Assembly: GCA_002070205.1 (NCBI GenBank)
Contig: MWCU01000068.1
Coordinates: 1-36,237, forward strand
DNA: 36,237 bases
Reading direction: 5' to 3'
From: Firmicutes bacterium ADurb.Bin182
Lineage (GTDB): Bacteria > Bacillota > Clostridia > Christensenellales > CAG-138
In this document: positions 1 through 7,892 of the stretch, piece by piece
Layout of the letters: the number at the start of each line of letters is the position of its first letter
How positions within the stretch are numbered: the stretch's first letter is position 1
Made by a program: the position numbers and the translations under genes
The notes under the pieces: model-generated
What the model saw: only the letters and a program-made list of their open reading frames with translations
Database searches by the model: none
What the model was told of the DNA's origin: nothing

Positions 1-72
1 ATCAGAATCAGCCAAAAACTTAGTCCCAGAACGCCGAAAAGCCCGATAAAATCGGACTTTTCGGACAAATTG

Positions 73-93
73 TGGTGGACGCGAGGGGAGTCG
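73..93. repeat. 21-bp copy of the tmRNA 3' end (att-like repeat)
   Basis: Positions 73-93 are identical to 259-279, which encode the last 21 nt of the tmRNA (acceptor strand, CCA end and part of the T arm). The AAATT just outside is also shared, apart from a 2-nt insertion. The two copies are direct repeats 186 bp apart. The 3' ends of tmRNA and tRNA genes are classic targets of tyrosine integrases, which leave such duplications. The duplication is seen directly; calling it an attachment site or scar is inference, because no integrase gene is present in the window. Confidence 0.6.
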
Positions 94-225
94 GTTTCTC
101 GCTTTCGTTCGCTGCTTGTATTCCATACTGCGCTGCTCTCTTCGCTCAAAACCCCGGGGCGGGAAAACGCTGCACTGCAGCCTTTTCTTTTCCGCCCGTT
201 CGACTCCTCCATTGACTGCCAATTT

Positions 226-248
226 AAAAAAGCACCCGCAAGGGGTGC
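226..248 (-). terminator. Intrinsic terminator of tmRNA
   Basis: On the minus strand, GCACCC-type arms (232-237 with 243-248) form a GC-rich hairpin followed by six T residues (226-231). It begins about 10 nt after the tmRNA CCA end, as expected for ssrA. Confidence 0.8.
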
Positions 249-258
249 ATTTTTAAAT

Positions 259-608
259 TGGTGGACGCGAGGGGAGTCGAACCCCTGTCCGAAAACCTGT
301 CAACAGGACTTTCTACGAGCGTATCCGGTGTTTTGTCATTCCCTCTGCGAAGCCCCCTCCGGCAGGGTCATCGTTTTGGTAGCTTCATATATCCCGCTTA
401 CCTCAAAGCTTCGGCAAGTTGGTTCCCCACATTGATGACGCCCGTATCCGCAGCCGTGGGAAGCGGCGGGCGGACGGTCACTGCTTATGCAGCGACGGGT
501 AAAACGTTAGTTTTGCCAGTTATTATACTTTCCCGTTTTTATCGAAGCACGGGTCTTCGGCTCGCTTATCCGGCCTCCACGATCCCCGTCGAAACCATGT
601 ACGCGCCC
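259..608 (-). ncRNA. ssrA: tmRNA (transfer-messenger RNA), trans-translation
   Basis: This 350-nt RNA rescues stalled ribosomes together with SmpB, encoded just upstream. The 5' end GGGCGCG (608-602) pairs over seven positions with CGCGTCC near the 3' end, followed by an encoded CCA (259-261). The 3' half carries the T-loop GGTTCGACTCC typical of ssrA, and the 5' region has the TTTCGAC motif. The tag frame lies at 485-517 on the minus strand: a GGC resume codon, then AAA ACT AAC GTT TTA CCC GTC GCT GCA TAA, giving GKTNVLPVAA. The Val-Ala-Ala end is the usual ClpXP degradation signal type. Ends are set by acceptor-stem pairing; the resume codon is inferred from tag length and ending. Confidence 0.95.
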
Positions 609-623
609 ATGTAAGCAAATAGT

Positions 624-652
624 ATTATACCATACTCAAACGCTTTAATCCA
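624..652 (-). promoter_or_regulatory. Promoter of ssrA
   Basis: A perfect -10 hexamer TATAAT (624-629) sits 15 nt ahead of the mature 5' end. A weak -35 (TGGATT, 647-652) stands 17 bp upstream. This fits a primary transcript trimmed by RNase P to the mature 5' end. The -10 is convincing; the -35 is poor. Confidence 0.6.
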
Positions 653-837
653 CATCTGCTCAGTGCCATTATATGCAAGCCGGCCGGACGGATAGACAGT
701 CCGAAGGAAGAAGAACTCTTTTCGTCAGTACCCGGGTCATTTACCCGTTTTGAGTTTCTTTGCGATGCTTAAAGCTGCAAAAGGATTGGTCCATCAAAGT
801 CGGTTTCCCGTTTTACCTGAGCCTTTCCGCGTCCGAT

Positions 838-1308
838 TCATTCGCTGCGCCTTTGGCGCATGCTGCGCTCCATATCCCTCTTTACGTCCCGCTCGGCGAT
901 ATCGTGCCGTTTATCGTACAGCTTTTTGCCCTTGGCGACGGAAAGCTCCAGCTTGACGAGGCCGTCTTTGAGATAGAGCTGCAGTGGGATAAGGCTGTAG
1001 CCGTCCGCCTGGGAAAGCGACTGCAGCTTTTTTATCTCATGCTTGTGAAGCAGCAGCTTACGGTTGCGGAACGGATCGCGGTTGTTGATGTTGCCCTGCT
1101 CATAAGGGCTTATATGCATGCCTATAATATACGCTTCGCCGTTCTTGACCTGCGCGTAGGCGTCCTTGAGGTTCACCCTGCCCGAACGGATGCTTTTGAC
1201 CTCCGTGCCCGCAAGCGCGATACCGCATTCGTAAGTATCCTCAATGAAGTATTCATGGCGCGCCTTGCGGTTCTGGGCCAAAGGCTTTATCCCTTTTTTA
1301 ACAGGCAT
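838..1308 (-). CDS. smpB: SsrA-binding protein SmpB
   Basis: SmpB (156 aa from this start) binds the tRNA-like domain of tmRNA and delivers it to stalled ribosomes. The N-terminus ([20 protein letters not shown]), the segment [18 protein letters not shown] and the lysine/arginine-rich tail ([20 protein letters not shown]) are typical of the whole family, and the length is normal. The start at 1308 is chosen because GGAGGGG (1314-1320) lies just upstream; an in-frame extension to 1341 would have no Shine-Dalgarno sequence and would add residues absent from the family. It lies 48 bp after rnr and upstream of ssrA, the conserved Firmicutes order secG-rnr-smpB-ssrA. Confidence 0.97.
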   Translation of the reverse strand: MPVKKGIKPLAQNRKARHEYFIEDTYECGIALAGTEVKSIRSGRVNLKDAYAQVKNGEAYIIGMHISPYEQGNINNRDPFRNRKLLLHKHEIKKLQSLSQADGYSLIPLQLYLKDGLVKLELSVAKGKKLYDKRHDIAERDVKRDMERSMRQRRSE

Positions 1309-1356
1309 ATATACCCCTCCGATACAACCCCAATATAGCATGTCTCCGTTTCGTTT

Positions 1357-3570
1357 TCAATAGCCGCGGCCTTTCGCCGCCTTATGGACGGACCTTCCCT
1401 GCTTTTTGCCGGCGGCTTTTTGGGATTTATTGTTGGGCTTTTCGATTCTCTTTCTGCCCACGATAAAAGACTCGCCGCCCTTTTCCTTCACCAGCTCGAA
1501 ATCGACATTGAGCGACTCCGTATCCGTGCCGACAACCTTTACCCTCACCTCATCGCCGAGCCGGAAAACACGGCCGGTGCGCCTGCCGACCAGACGATAA
1601 TTCTTTTCGTCGCAAACATAGTAATCGTCATCCAGTGACGCAATGCGCACCATCCCCTCCACCGTATTGTCCAGCGCCGCAAAAAAACCGAACTGCGCGA
1701 CCCCCGATATCAGAGCGTTGAATTCGTCGCCGATGCGCTTGCTCATATATTCGCATTTCTTGAGCTCGTCCACGGCTCGTTCGGCTTCTTGAGCGACTTT
1801 TTCCCTGTCGCTGCAATGCGCCGCCATTTTCGGAAGCAATTCGTTCCATTCAGCCGCCCGCCGGTCATCCAAAGAGCCGTGGATCAGCTCCTTCAGCAAT
1901 CTGTGCACAACAAGGTCCGGATACCTTCTTATAGGGGAGGTAAAATGGCAGTAATGCTCCGCGGCAAGGCCGAAATGCCCGAGATTCGCCTCGCAGTAAC
2001 GCGCCTTTTTCATCGACCTGAGCGTCACTCTGTTGACGATTACTTCCTCTTTGGTTCCCTTCGCAGCCAAAAGGATCTTTTGGAATGTCCTCGGCTGAAC
2101 GTCGTTTACGCCTCGAAGACCGTATCCGAGCGTCTGCAAAAAGACATTGAGTTCCGAAAGCTTTTCCCTGTCCGGCTTTTCATGAACGCGATACATGCAG
2201 GGCTTGCAGAGCTTGTAAAGATGCTGAGCGACAGTCTCATTTGCTGCCAGCATGAATTCCTCGATGATCCTGTGCGAAGCGCCGCGCTCCGCCCTTGCGA
2301 CATCGACCGGCTGACCCGTTTCATCCAGCGTTATTCTCGCCTCATCAAGGTCAAAGTCGATGCTCCCGCGCTTCATTCTTTTTGAGTTAAGGATCTTCAT
2401 CAACTCCTTCATCTCAAGGAGCATCGGAAGAACATCCGCATATTTATCGCACAGTTCCTTGTCGCCCTCAAGCATGGAGTTTACTTCGTCATAAACCATG
2501 CGGCGGCATGAATTAATAACCGTTTCCGCAATCCTGTGATCGACGATTTTACCCGATTTATCCACCTGCATAATGCACGACAGGGTCAGTTTATTCTGTT
2601 TTTCGTTGAGCGAACAAACGCCGTTTGAAAGTTCCTGCGGAAGCATCGGGAGTACACGGTCCAAAAGATAAACGCTGGTGCCCCTCTCATACGCGTCCTT
2701 GTCCAGCGCGCTGCCCTCCGCTACATAAGAGCTTACGTCCGCAATATGCACTCCCAGCAGATAATTGCCGTCGGAAAGCCTCTTTAAGGATATTGCGTCG
2801 TCCAGGTCCTTGGCGTCGGCTCCGTCTATTGTGATAACGGTCCATCCCCGAAGGTCCTCCCTTTGCGCTATTATGTCCTCACCGGGTTCTTTGACAGCTT
2901 TTGCGAGCCTCAGCGCGCCTTTGCTGAATTTTTCCGGGAGGTCGAATCTTCTCACTATGGACAGGATATCCGTTCCCGCCTGATCCTTTCTGCCTAAAAC
3001 CTCCGTGATTTTGCCGGTGATCGGCCGTCTGCCGTCCGGGTATTGAACGATCTCTGCGACTACCTTGTCTCCCGGTTTCGCGCCGTGCATATCCGTATCT
3101 TTGATGAACATGTCCATAGGTATCCGAGTTTCATCCGGCACGACGAATCCGCCCGCGTGATTTTCACTGTCAAACGTGCCCACGATCCTTTGATGCGCGC
3201 GGACCGCGATAAGCACGATTTCGGCCTCCGGCGTTCCGTTCTTGCTTACCTGATCGGTAACGCGAGCCCAGACCTTGTCCCCGTGCATCGCGCCGTGCAT
3301 TGCGTCGGCAGGCAAAAACAGGTCGGAAGATCCGTCCTCGGGTATAAAAAAACCGAATCCCCGCGCATGAGCCTGCACTCTGCCGTAAACAAGGCCCGCC
3401 TGCTCCGGAAGGGCCAGCTTTCGTTTTCTCGTCAATAAAAGCCTGCCCTCCGCAAGCAGCCTTTGCAGCGCAACCGCGGCCGAGTCCTTGTCCTCAAATT
3501 CCATCATCAGCATATCGGCGGACATGGGCTTTCCCGCCCGCCGCAATGCGTCAATTATTCTTATCTCCAA
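1357..3570 (-). CDS. rnr: Ribonuclease R
   Basis: This is a processive 3'-5' exoribonuclease of the RNB family (737 aa) that degrades structured RNA and takes part in tmRNA-linked decay of non-stop mRNA. Domain order: an N-terminal winged-helix region (about 1-50), cold-shock domains (about 58-200), the RNB catalytic domain with the metal-binding motif DAKDLDDAISL (252-262), an S1 domain near 620-700 (ALISGVAQFGFFAAL), and a lysine-rich tail. The start is TTG, supported by AAGGAAAG about 6 nt upstream (3576-3585). A secG terminator lies just upstream, so rnr-smpB probably has its own promoter, though readthrough is possible. Confidence 0.96.
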   Translation of the reverse strand: MEIRIIDALRRAGKPMSADMLMMEFEDKDSAAVALQRLLAEGRLLLTRKRKLALPEQAGLVYGRVQAHARGFGFFIPEDGSSDLFLPADAMHGAMHGDKVWARVTDQVSKNGTPEAEIVLIAVRAHQRIVGTFDSENHAGGFVVPDETRIPMDMFIKDTDMHGAKPGDKVVAEIVQYPDGRRPITGKITEVLGRKDQAGTDILSIVRRFDLPEKFSKGALRLAKAVKEPGEDIIAQREDLRGWTVITIDGADAKDLDDAISLKRLSDGNYLLGVHIADVSSYVAEGSALDKDAYERGTSVYLLDRVLPMLPQELSNGVCSLNEKQNKLTLSCIMQVDKSGKIVDHRIAETVINSCRRMVYDEVNSMLEGDKELCDKYADVLPMLLEMKELMKILNSKRMKRGSIDFDLDEARITLDETGQPVDVARAERGASHRIIEEFMLAANETVAQHLYKLCKPCMYRVHEKPDREKLSELNVFLQTLGYGLRGVNDVQPRTFQKILLAAKGTKEEVIVNRVTLRSMKKARYCEANLGHFGLAAEHYCHFTSPIRRYPDLVVHRLLKELIHGSLDDRRAAEWNELLPKMAAHCSDREKVAQEAERAVDELKKCEYMSKRIGDEFNALISGVAQFGFFAALDNTVEGMVRIASLDDDYYVCDEKNYRLVGRRTGRVFRLGDEVRVKVVGTDTESLNVDFELVKEKGGESFIVGRKRIEKPNNKSQKAAGKKQGRSVHKAAKGRGY

Positions 3571-3615
3571 ATTGTCTTTCCTTTCAAACTGTTAATATGA
3601 TTATTATGGGTAATA

Positions 3616-3650
3616 AAAAAGCACGGTACACCTTTATGATGCTCCGTGCC
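3616..3650 (-). terminator. Intrinsic terminator after secG
   Basis: On the minus strand, GCACGG (3650-3645) and CCGTGC (3627-3622) form a stem with a 17-nt loop, followed by six T residues (3621-3616). It begins 18 bp after the secG stop codon, and would end the pgk-secG operon ahead of rnr. Confidence 0.7.
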
Positions 3651-3667
3651 GTCCGTATTTCAAAACA

Positions 3668-3907
3668 TCATCCTATAATCATCATCGCAACAGCGATAAC
3701 TCCGATGACTATAGCGGTTATTTTGGTCAGTTTCTGAAGCTTTGCTTCCTTGCTGGCCGCCTTGCCGCGCGGAGTAAAGGACTGGGTATCGCCTCCGAAC
3801 GCGCTGCCCAGGCCGGAGCTTTTGGTAGATTGCATCAGCACAACGGCAATAAGAAGTACAGATGCAAGTATCAATATGATATTAAAAACCACCCTCAAAA
3901 CATCCAT
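3668..3907 (-). CDS. secG: Preprotein translocase subunit SecG
   Basis: Small membrane subunit of the SecYEG channel (79 aa). It has two transmembrane helices (about 2-23 and 58-78) joined by a loop with the family signature MQSTKSSGLGSAFGG. The start at 3907 is preferred because GGGAGG (3918-3923) lies 10 nt upstream. The longer in-frame version from 3955 would add 16 residues unknown in SecG and lacks a ribosome binding site. It lies 71 bp after gpmI and ends at its own terminator. Confidence 0.93.
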   Translation of the reverse strand: MDVLRVVFNIILILASVLLIAVVLMQSTKSSGLGSAFGGDTQSFTPRGKAASKEAKLQKLTKITAIVIGVIAVAMMIIG

Positions 3908-3978
3908 GTATAAAGAACCTCCCTCAATGACTGCAAGCGTCATTGTACCACGCAAGTATCAAAAACGCAAGACCCCGG

Positions 3979-5523
3979 CTATATTATTATCGATTTTCCC
4001 GTCATTTCGGGCGGAATCTCCCGTTTCATCATGAAAAGAAGAGTCGGGGCGATATCGCACAGCCTGCCGCCCTCCCTGAGTTTTGCTCCGACGAGCGCAT
4101 CGTCAATGATTATAAGCGGAACGGGGCCGGTCGTGTGCGCCGTAAACGGGCCGCCTGTTTCGGGGTCGAACATCTGCTCGCAATTTCCGTGGTCCGCAGT
4201 GACGATGCAGCGTCCGCCGTTTTTAAGTATCGCTTTTACGACTTTGCCGACGCATTCGTCCACGGCGTGAACCGCCTTTACCGCCGCTTCAAAAACGCCC
4301 GTATGCCCTACCATATCGGGATTTGCGAAATTGAGTATCATAACGTCGTATTTGCCGCTCTCGATTCGCTTAATGGCCTCATCCGCCACTTCGTAAGCAC
4401 TCATCTCCGGCTTGAGATCATACGTTGCGACTTTCGGGGAAGGTATAAGGCAGCGGTCCTCCCCTTCATTGGGTTTTTCCACTCCGCCGTTGAAGAAAAA
4501 CGTCACATGCGCGTATTTTTCCGTCTCCGCGATCCTAAGCTGAGTCATGCCGAGCGACGCCAGGTATTCGCCCAATGTATTTTTGAGCGGTTCCGGCTTG
4601 AATACCACATTCAGCCTGCCGTCAAATGCCTTATCGTACTGCGTCATGGACACATAGTATACGGGGAAATGACCGTATCTCCGTTTAAAGCCGTCGAAAT
4701 CCTCGAATATAAAAGCCCTTGTGATCTCCCTCGCCCTGTCCGGACGGAAATTGAAGAATATGATGCTGTCATGGCTTTGTATCGCAGCGACAGGTTTTCC
4801 GTTTTTCGTTATGACGACGGGCTTGATAAATTCGTCCGTAACCCCCTCGTCATAAGAACTCTGCACCGCATCCGAAGCGTTCTCATTAAGTATGCCCTCC
4901 CCGTAGACGAGCGCGGAGTACGCTTTTTCGACGCGTTCGTAGCGGTTGTCCCTGTCCATAGCGTAGTATCTTCCCATAACGGAAGCGATCTCGCCGCACC
5001 CGAGGTTTTCAAGCGTTGCCTCTATCTGCTTTATGTATCCCTTTCCGCTTTCCGGAGGCACGTCGCGCCCGTCGGTGAAACAATGGACATATACTTTTTC
5101 AAGTCCGTTGTCGCGCGCTAATTTTACAAGCGCATAAAGGTGGGTTATATGGCTGTGAACGCCGCCGTCGGAGCAAAGTCCCATCAAATGAAGCGATGAA
5201 CCGTGTTTTTTGCAGTTTTCGATCGCTTCTCTCAGCTCTTCTTTACAAAAAAAATCTCCGTCCTCAATCGATTTTGTGATGCGGGTCAATTCCTGGTAAA
5301 CTATCCTGCCCGCGCCGATATTCAAATGGCCAACTTCTGAGTTGCCCATCTGCCCTTCGGGCAGACCGACGGACATACCCGAAGTCTGTATTACAGTATG
5401 CGGATATTTCGCTTTAAGAGCCGTTATGTTGGCGGCTCCGTCGGCTGCGACGGCATTCCCGTGAGCAACGGACGATTCGCCGAATCCGTCCATTACTATC
5501 AAAGCTGTAATAGGTTTTGTCAA
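3979..5523 (-). CDS. gpmI: 2,3-bisphosphoglycerate-independent phosphoglycerate mutase
   Basis: Interconverts 3- and 2-phosphoglycerate in the cytoplasm (lower glycolysis). The 514-aa length is normal for this Mn-dependent, alkaline-phosphatase-fold enzyme. The first metal ligand lies in VMDGFG (Asp12), the phosphorylated serine is Ser62 in QMGNSEVGH, the substrate-binding segment is FTDGRDVPP, and the C-terminal metal site is TADHGN. The start is TTG with GGAGGG (5528-5533) just upstream. It follows tpiA by 25 bp and is part of the pgk-orf-tpiA-gpmI-secG transcription unit. Enolase is not adjacent. Confidence 0.97.
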   Translation of the reverse strand: MTKPITALIVMDGFGESSVAHGNAVAADGAANITALKAKYPHTVIQTSGMSVGLPEGQMGNSEVGHLNIGAGRIVYQELTRITKSIEDGDFFCKEELREAIENCKKHGSSLHLMGLCSDGGVHSHITHLYALVKLARDNGLEKVYVHCFTDGRDVPPESGKGYIKQIEATLENLGCGEIASVMGRYYAMDRDNRYERVEKAYSALVYGEGILNENASDAVQSSYDEGVTDEFIKPVVITKNGKPVAAIQSHDSIIFFNFRPDRAREITRAFIFEDFDGFKRRYGHFPVYYVSMTQYDKAFDGRLNVVFKPEPLKNTLGEYLASLGMTQLRIAETEKYAHVTFFFNGGVEKPNEGEDRCLIPSPKVATYDLKPEMSAYEVADEAIKRIESGKYDVMILNFANPDMVGHTGVFEAAVKAVHAVDECVGKVVKAILKNGGRCIVTADHGNCEQMFDPETGGPFTAHTTGPVPLIIIDDALVGAKLREGGRLCDIAPTLLFMMKREIPPEMTGKSIII

Positions 5524-5548
5524 AATTCCCTCCGTATATTTCCAAGCT

Positions 5549-6301
5549 CTACTTTGAGTACAGAACGACCGCGGCGAAATCGTCCGCCTTAAGGCTTGCT
5601 CCGCCGATGAGTCCGCCGTCGATTCCCGGCATGGACATAAGCTCTTTGGCGTTGCCGGGGTTCATGCTGCCGCCGTATTGGATGCGTATCTTGTCTGCGG
5701 TAAATTCGTCGAACAGTTCTTTTACGGCTGTCCGTATGACGCCGATGGTTTCGCCTGCCTGCTCGCTCGTTGCCGTGACTCCCGTTCCGATCGCCCATAT
5801 AGGTTCATAAGCTATCACAAGGCTTTGCACTTCAAATGCCGAAAGGCCTTTGAGCGCTCCCCGTACCTGAGACCGTACCCATTCGTCGGTTTCTCCCGCC
5901 CGGCGCTGGTCGAGGCTTTCGCCTACGCATATTATCGGCGTTATTCCGTTTTGAAGCGCTTTAATGACCTTTGAGTTGACCAGTTCGTCAGTCTCGCCGA
6001 AATACTGTCTGCGCTCGCTGTGGCCGATTATCGCATATTCAACGTTCAATGATTTCAGCATGGCCGCGCTTATTTCGCCGGTAAAAGCGCCTTTGTCGGC
6101 CCAGTGTACGTTTTGGCAGCCGAGCCTTATATTCGTTTTTTTGATAAGCCGGCCGGCCGTCTCAAGAAAGCACGCGGGAGGGCAGATGACGACGTCGCAT
6201 TCGGCGTCAACAACCTTTGGTATCAAATCAAGAATAAGGTTTTCCGCCTCTTCCCGTGTCATATTCATTTTCCAGTTTCCGGCTATGATTGGTCTTCGCA
6301 T
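5549..6301 (-). CDS. tpiA: Triosephosphate isomerase
   Basis: Interconverts dihydroxyacetone phosphate and glyceraldehyde 3-phosphate. The 250-aa protein is a full TIM barrel. The catalytic lysine is Lys11 in AGNWKMN, the catalytic histidine is in IIGHSERR (about residue 95), and the glutamate is in AYEPIWAIGTG, the active-site signature. The phosphate-binding loop GGSMNPGNA and GGLIGGASL end the barrel. The ATG is preceded by AAGGAGA (6307-6313). It starts 2 bp after the small membrane protein gene upstream, implying translational coupling. Confidence 0.98.
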   Translation of the reverse strand: MRRPIIAGNWKMNMTREEAENLILDLIPKVVDAECDVVICPPACFLETAGRLIKKTNIRLGCQNVHWADKGAFTGEISAAMLKSLNVEYAIIGHSERRQYFGETDELVNSKVIKALQNGITPIICVGESLDQRRAGETDEWVRSQVRGALKGLSAFEVQSLVIAYEPIWAIGTGVTATSEQAGETIGVIRTAVKELFDEFTADKIRIQYGGSMNPGNAKELMSMPGIDGGLIGGASLKADDFAAVVLYSK

Positions 6302-6303
6302 CG

Positions 6304-6615
6304 TTATCTCCTTGTTTTATTTAAACTTAACAGTCCCGTTATCATCAGGAAAAGCGTGATTACCAGCATAATGGCGCCCGCGATTATAAGGGCGTTGTAT
6401 CTTGAGCCCCAAATCCCTATCACAAGGCCGATAACGGTAAGCACGATTCCGACAAGAAGCGCGCCCCGGCTGCCTCTCAGCCTGAGCATTCCGCGGTTGT
6501 CCGGCTGGGTGCCGCGCTTTATAAGGCCTGCAAGCGTTACGGTCAGGACCGCAAGCATCGCTATTTCGGCCGCGAAAAGCGCCCATTGAAAAGGAAACTC
6601 ATACAATAAATCCAT
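6304..6615 (-). CDS. Small three-helix membrane protein between pgk and tpiA
   Basis: A 103-aa protein I do not recognise. Three hydrophobic helices are visible (about 9-31, 50-69 and 74-97), joined by a basic loop (IKRGTQPDNRGMLRLRGSRG) after the first, and the tail is basic (NKTRR). By the positive-inside rule the basic segments should face the cytoplasm. AGGCGG lies about 6 nt before the ATG. The gene starts 12 bp after the pgk stop and ends 2 bp before the tpiA start, so it is firmly embedded in the glycolytic operon. Its role is unknown; co-expression with glycolysis is inferred only from spacing. Confidence 0.8.
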   Translation of the reverse strand: MDLLYEFPFQWALFAAEIAMLAVLTVTLAGLIKRGTQPDNRGMLRLRGSRGALLVGIVLTVIGLVIGIWGSRYNALIIAGAIMLVITLFLMITGLLSLNKTRR

Positions 6616-6627
6616 ACTTGCCGCCTT

Positions 6628-7815
6628 TTATTTATCGTTCAGCGCCGCTACGCCCGGAAGCACCTTTCCCTCCATATATTCAAGCGATGCCCCGCCGCCG
6701 GTAGAAATATGCGTCATTTTGGATGCGTAGCCCAGCTTTTTGACCGCGCTCGCCGAATCGCCGCCTCCGATTATAGTAGTGCCTTCGCAATTCGCGCACG
6801 CTTCGGCCAAAGCTTCCGTGCCTTTCGCGAACGCGTCGAATTCGAATACTCCCATCGGGCCGTTCCAAATCACGGTCTTTGCCTTTTTAATCTCGTCGCC
6901 GAACAGCTTCCTCGTTCTTTCTCCGATATCCATGCCCATCCATCCCTCCGGGATCCCGTCCGCAGGAACGGTTTTATACGCGGCGTCGGCCGCAAACCTG
7001 TCGGCAACGACGGTATCGACGGGCAGCAGAAGCTTTATGCCCTTTCGTGCGGCGGTCTCCATAAGTTCCTTCGCAAGGCCTATGTTCTCCTCATCGAGAA
7101 GCGAATCGCCTGTCTCGTAGCCTTTGGCTTTGAAAAACGTATAAGCCATCGCACCGCCGATTATCAGGCTGTCGCATATATTCAAAAGATTTGTGATAAC
7201 CCCTATTTTATCCGAAACCTTTTTGCCGCCCAAAACCGCGACGAACGGACGGATTGGATTCTCCAGGGCTTCTCCCATAACGGAAAGTTCTTTGCCTATT
7301 AAAAACCCGGCGACGGCGGGCAGATATTTTGCCACCCCTTCGGTGGAGGCATGCGCCCTGTGCACCGTCCCGAATGCATCTGAAACATAAATTTCGGCGA
7401 TCTGAGAGAGTTTTTTTGCAAACTCCGGATCGTTCATCTCCTCCTCTTTGTAGAACCTCAGGTTCTCAAGAAGCAGTATCTCGCCGTCCCGCAGAGCCTC
7501 CGCGGCCTTTTTAACTTCCTCACCGATGCAGTCGTTCACAAACGATACGTTGACGCCGGGAAGCAGGGCTTGCAGCCTTTCCGATACCGGCTTCAAGGAC
7601 ATTTCCTTAACGAATTTGCCCTTCGGACGCCCGAGATGCGAACAGAGTATCACCCTCGCATTATTCTGCAACAGGTAGTTTATTGTCGGCAGCGCGGCGA
7701 CTATGCGTTTGTCATCGGTTACGTTTTGATTTTCATCCATCGGAACATTGAAGTCCACCCGGACGAGGACTCGCTTATGCTTTACATCGATGTCTTTAAC
7801 CGTCTTTTTAGCCAT
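6628..7815 (-). CDS. pgk: Phosphoglycerate kinase
   Basis: Transfers the acyl phosphate of 1,3-bisphosphoglycerate to ADP. The 395-aa protein has the signature [14 protein letters not shown] near the N-terminus, SHLGRPKG in the substrate domain, and the nucleotide-binding C-terminal motifs WNGPMGVFE and [19 protein letters not shown] lies 9 nt before the ATG. The gene has a plausible promoter (7844-7871) and heads the glycolytic operon; gap, often the first gene of this cluster, is not directly upstream. Confidence 0.98.
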   Translation of the reverse strand: MAKKTVKDIDVKHKRVLVRVDFNVPMDENQNVTDDKRIVAALPTINYLLQNNARVILCSHLGRPKGKFVKEMSLKPVSERLQALLPGVNVSFVNDCIGEEVKKAAEALRDGEILLLENLRFYKEEEMNDPEFAKKLSQIAEIYVSDAFGTVHRAHASTEGVAKYLPAVAGFLIGKELSVMGEALENPIRPFVAVLGGKKVSDKIGVITNLLNICDSLIIGGAMAYTFFKAKGYETGDSLLDEENIGLAKELMETAARKGIKLLLPVDTVVADRFAADAAYKTVPADGIPEGWMGMDIGERTRKLFGDEIKKAKTVIWNGPMGVFEFDAFAKGTEALAEACANCEGTTIIGGGDSASAVKKLGYASKMTHISTGGGASLEYMEGKVLPGVAALNDK

Positions 7816-7843
7816 AAAAAAATACCTCCCGAAAACTTAGAAT

Positions 7844-7871
7844 ATTGTACCATAAAGGAGGCGGAATGCAA
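7844..7871 (-). promoter_or_regulatory. Promoter of the pgk operon
   Basis: A -10 box TACAAT (7844-7849) and a -35-like TTGCAT (7866-7871), 16 bp apart, lie between the sortase-like gene stop and pgk. The predicted transcript starts about 22 nt before the pgk ATG, leaving room for the ribosome binding site. No terminator separates pgk from the upstream gene, so readthrough may add to it. Confidence 0.55.
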
Positions 7872-7892
7872 ATATTTTAACAAAGTTTCCGC

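Larger units (their letters stand above)
1..258. other. Non-coding flank beyond the tmRNA 3' end
   Basis: I see no credible gene here; the open frames have no ribosome binding site and no recognisable family. A small inverted repeat lies around 44-58. A partial copy of the tmRNA 3' end is at 73-93, and the tmRNA terminator is at 226-248. The stretch 94-225 is unusual in base order (many CGCTGC-like words). It also contains GTTCGACTCC at about 209-218, which is the T-loop sequence of the tmRNA in inverted orientation. The stretch may be the remains of an integrated element. Confidence 0.5.

Noticed and set aside
204..225. tRNA-like T-loop GTTCGACTCC suggesting a tRNA gene.
   Set aside because: No flanking stem complementarity, no anticodon arm and no acceptor pairing; it is better seen as an inverted scrap of the tmRNA end or chance.
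3943..5121. 392-codon plus-strand frame opposite gpmI.
   Set aside because: It is antisense to a certain gene, has no recognisable family, and has residue usage typical of a shadow frame.
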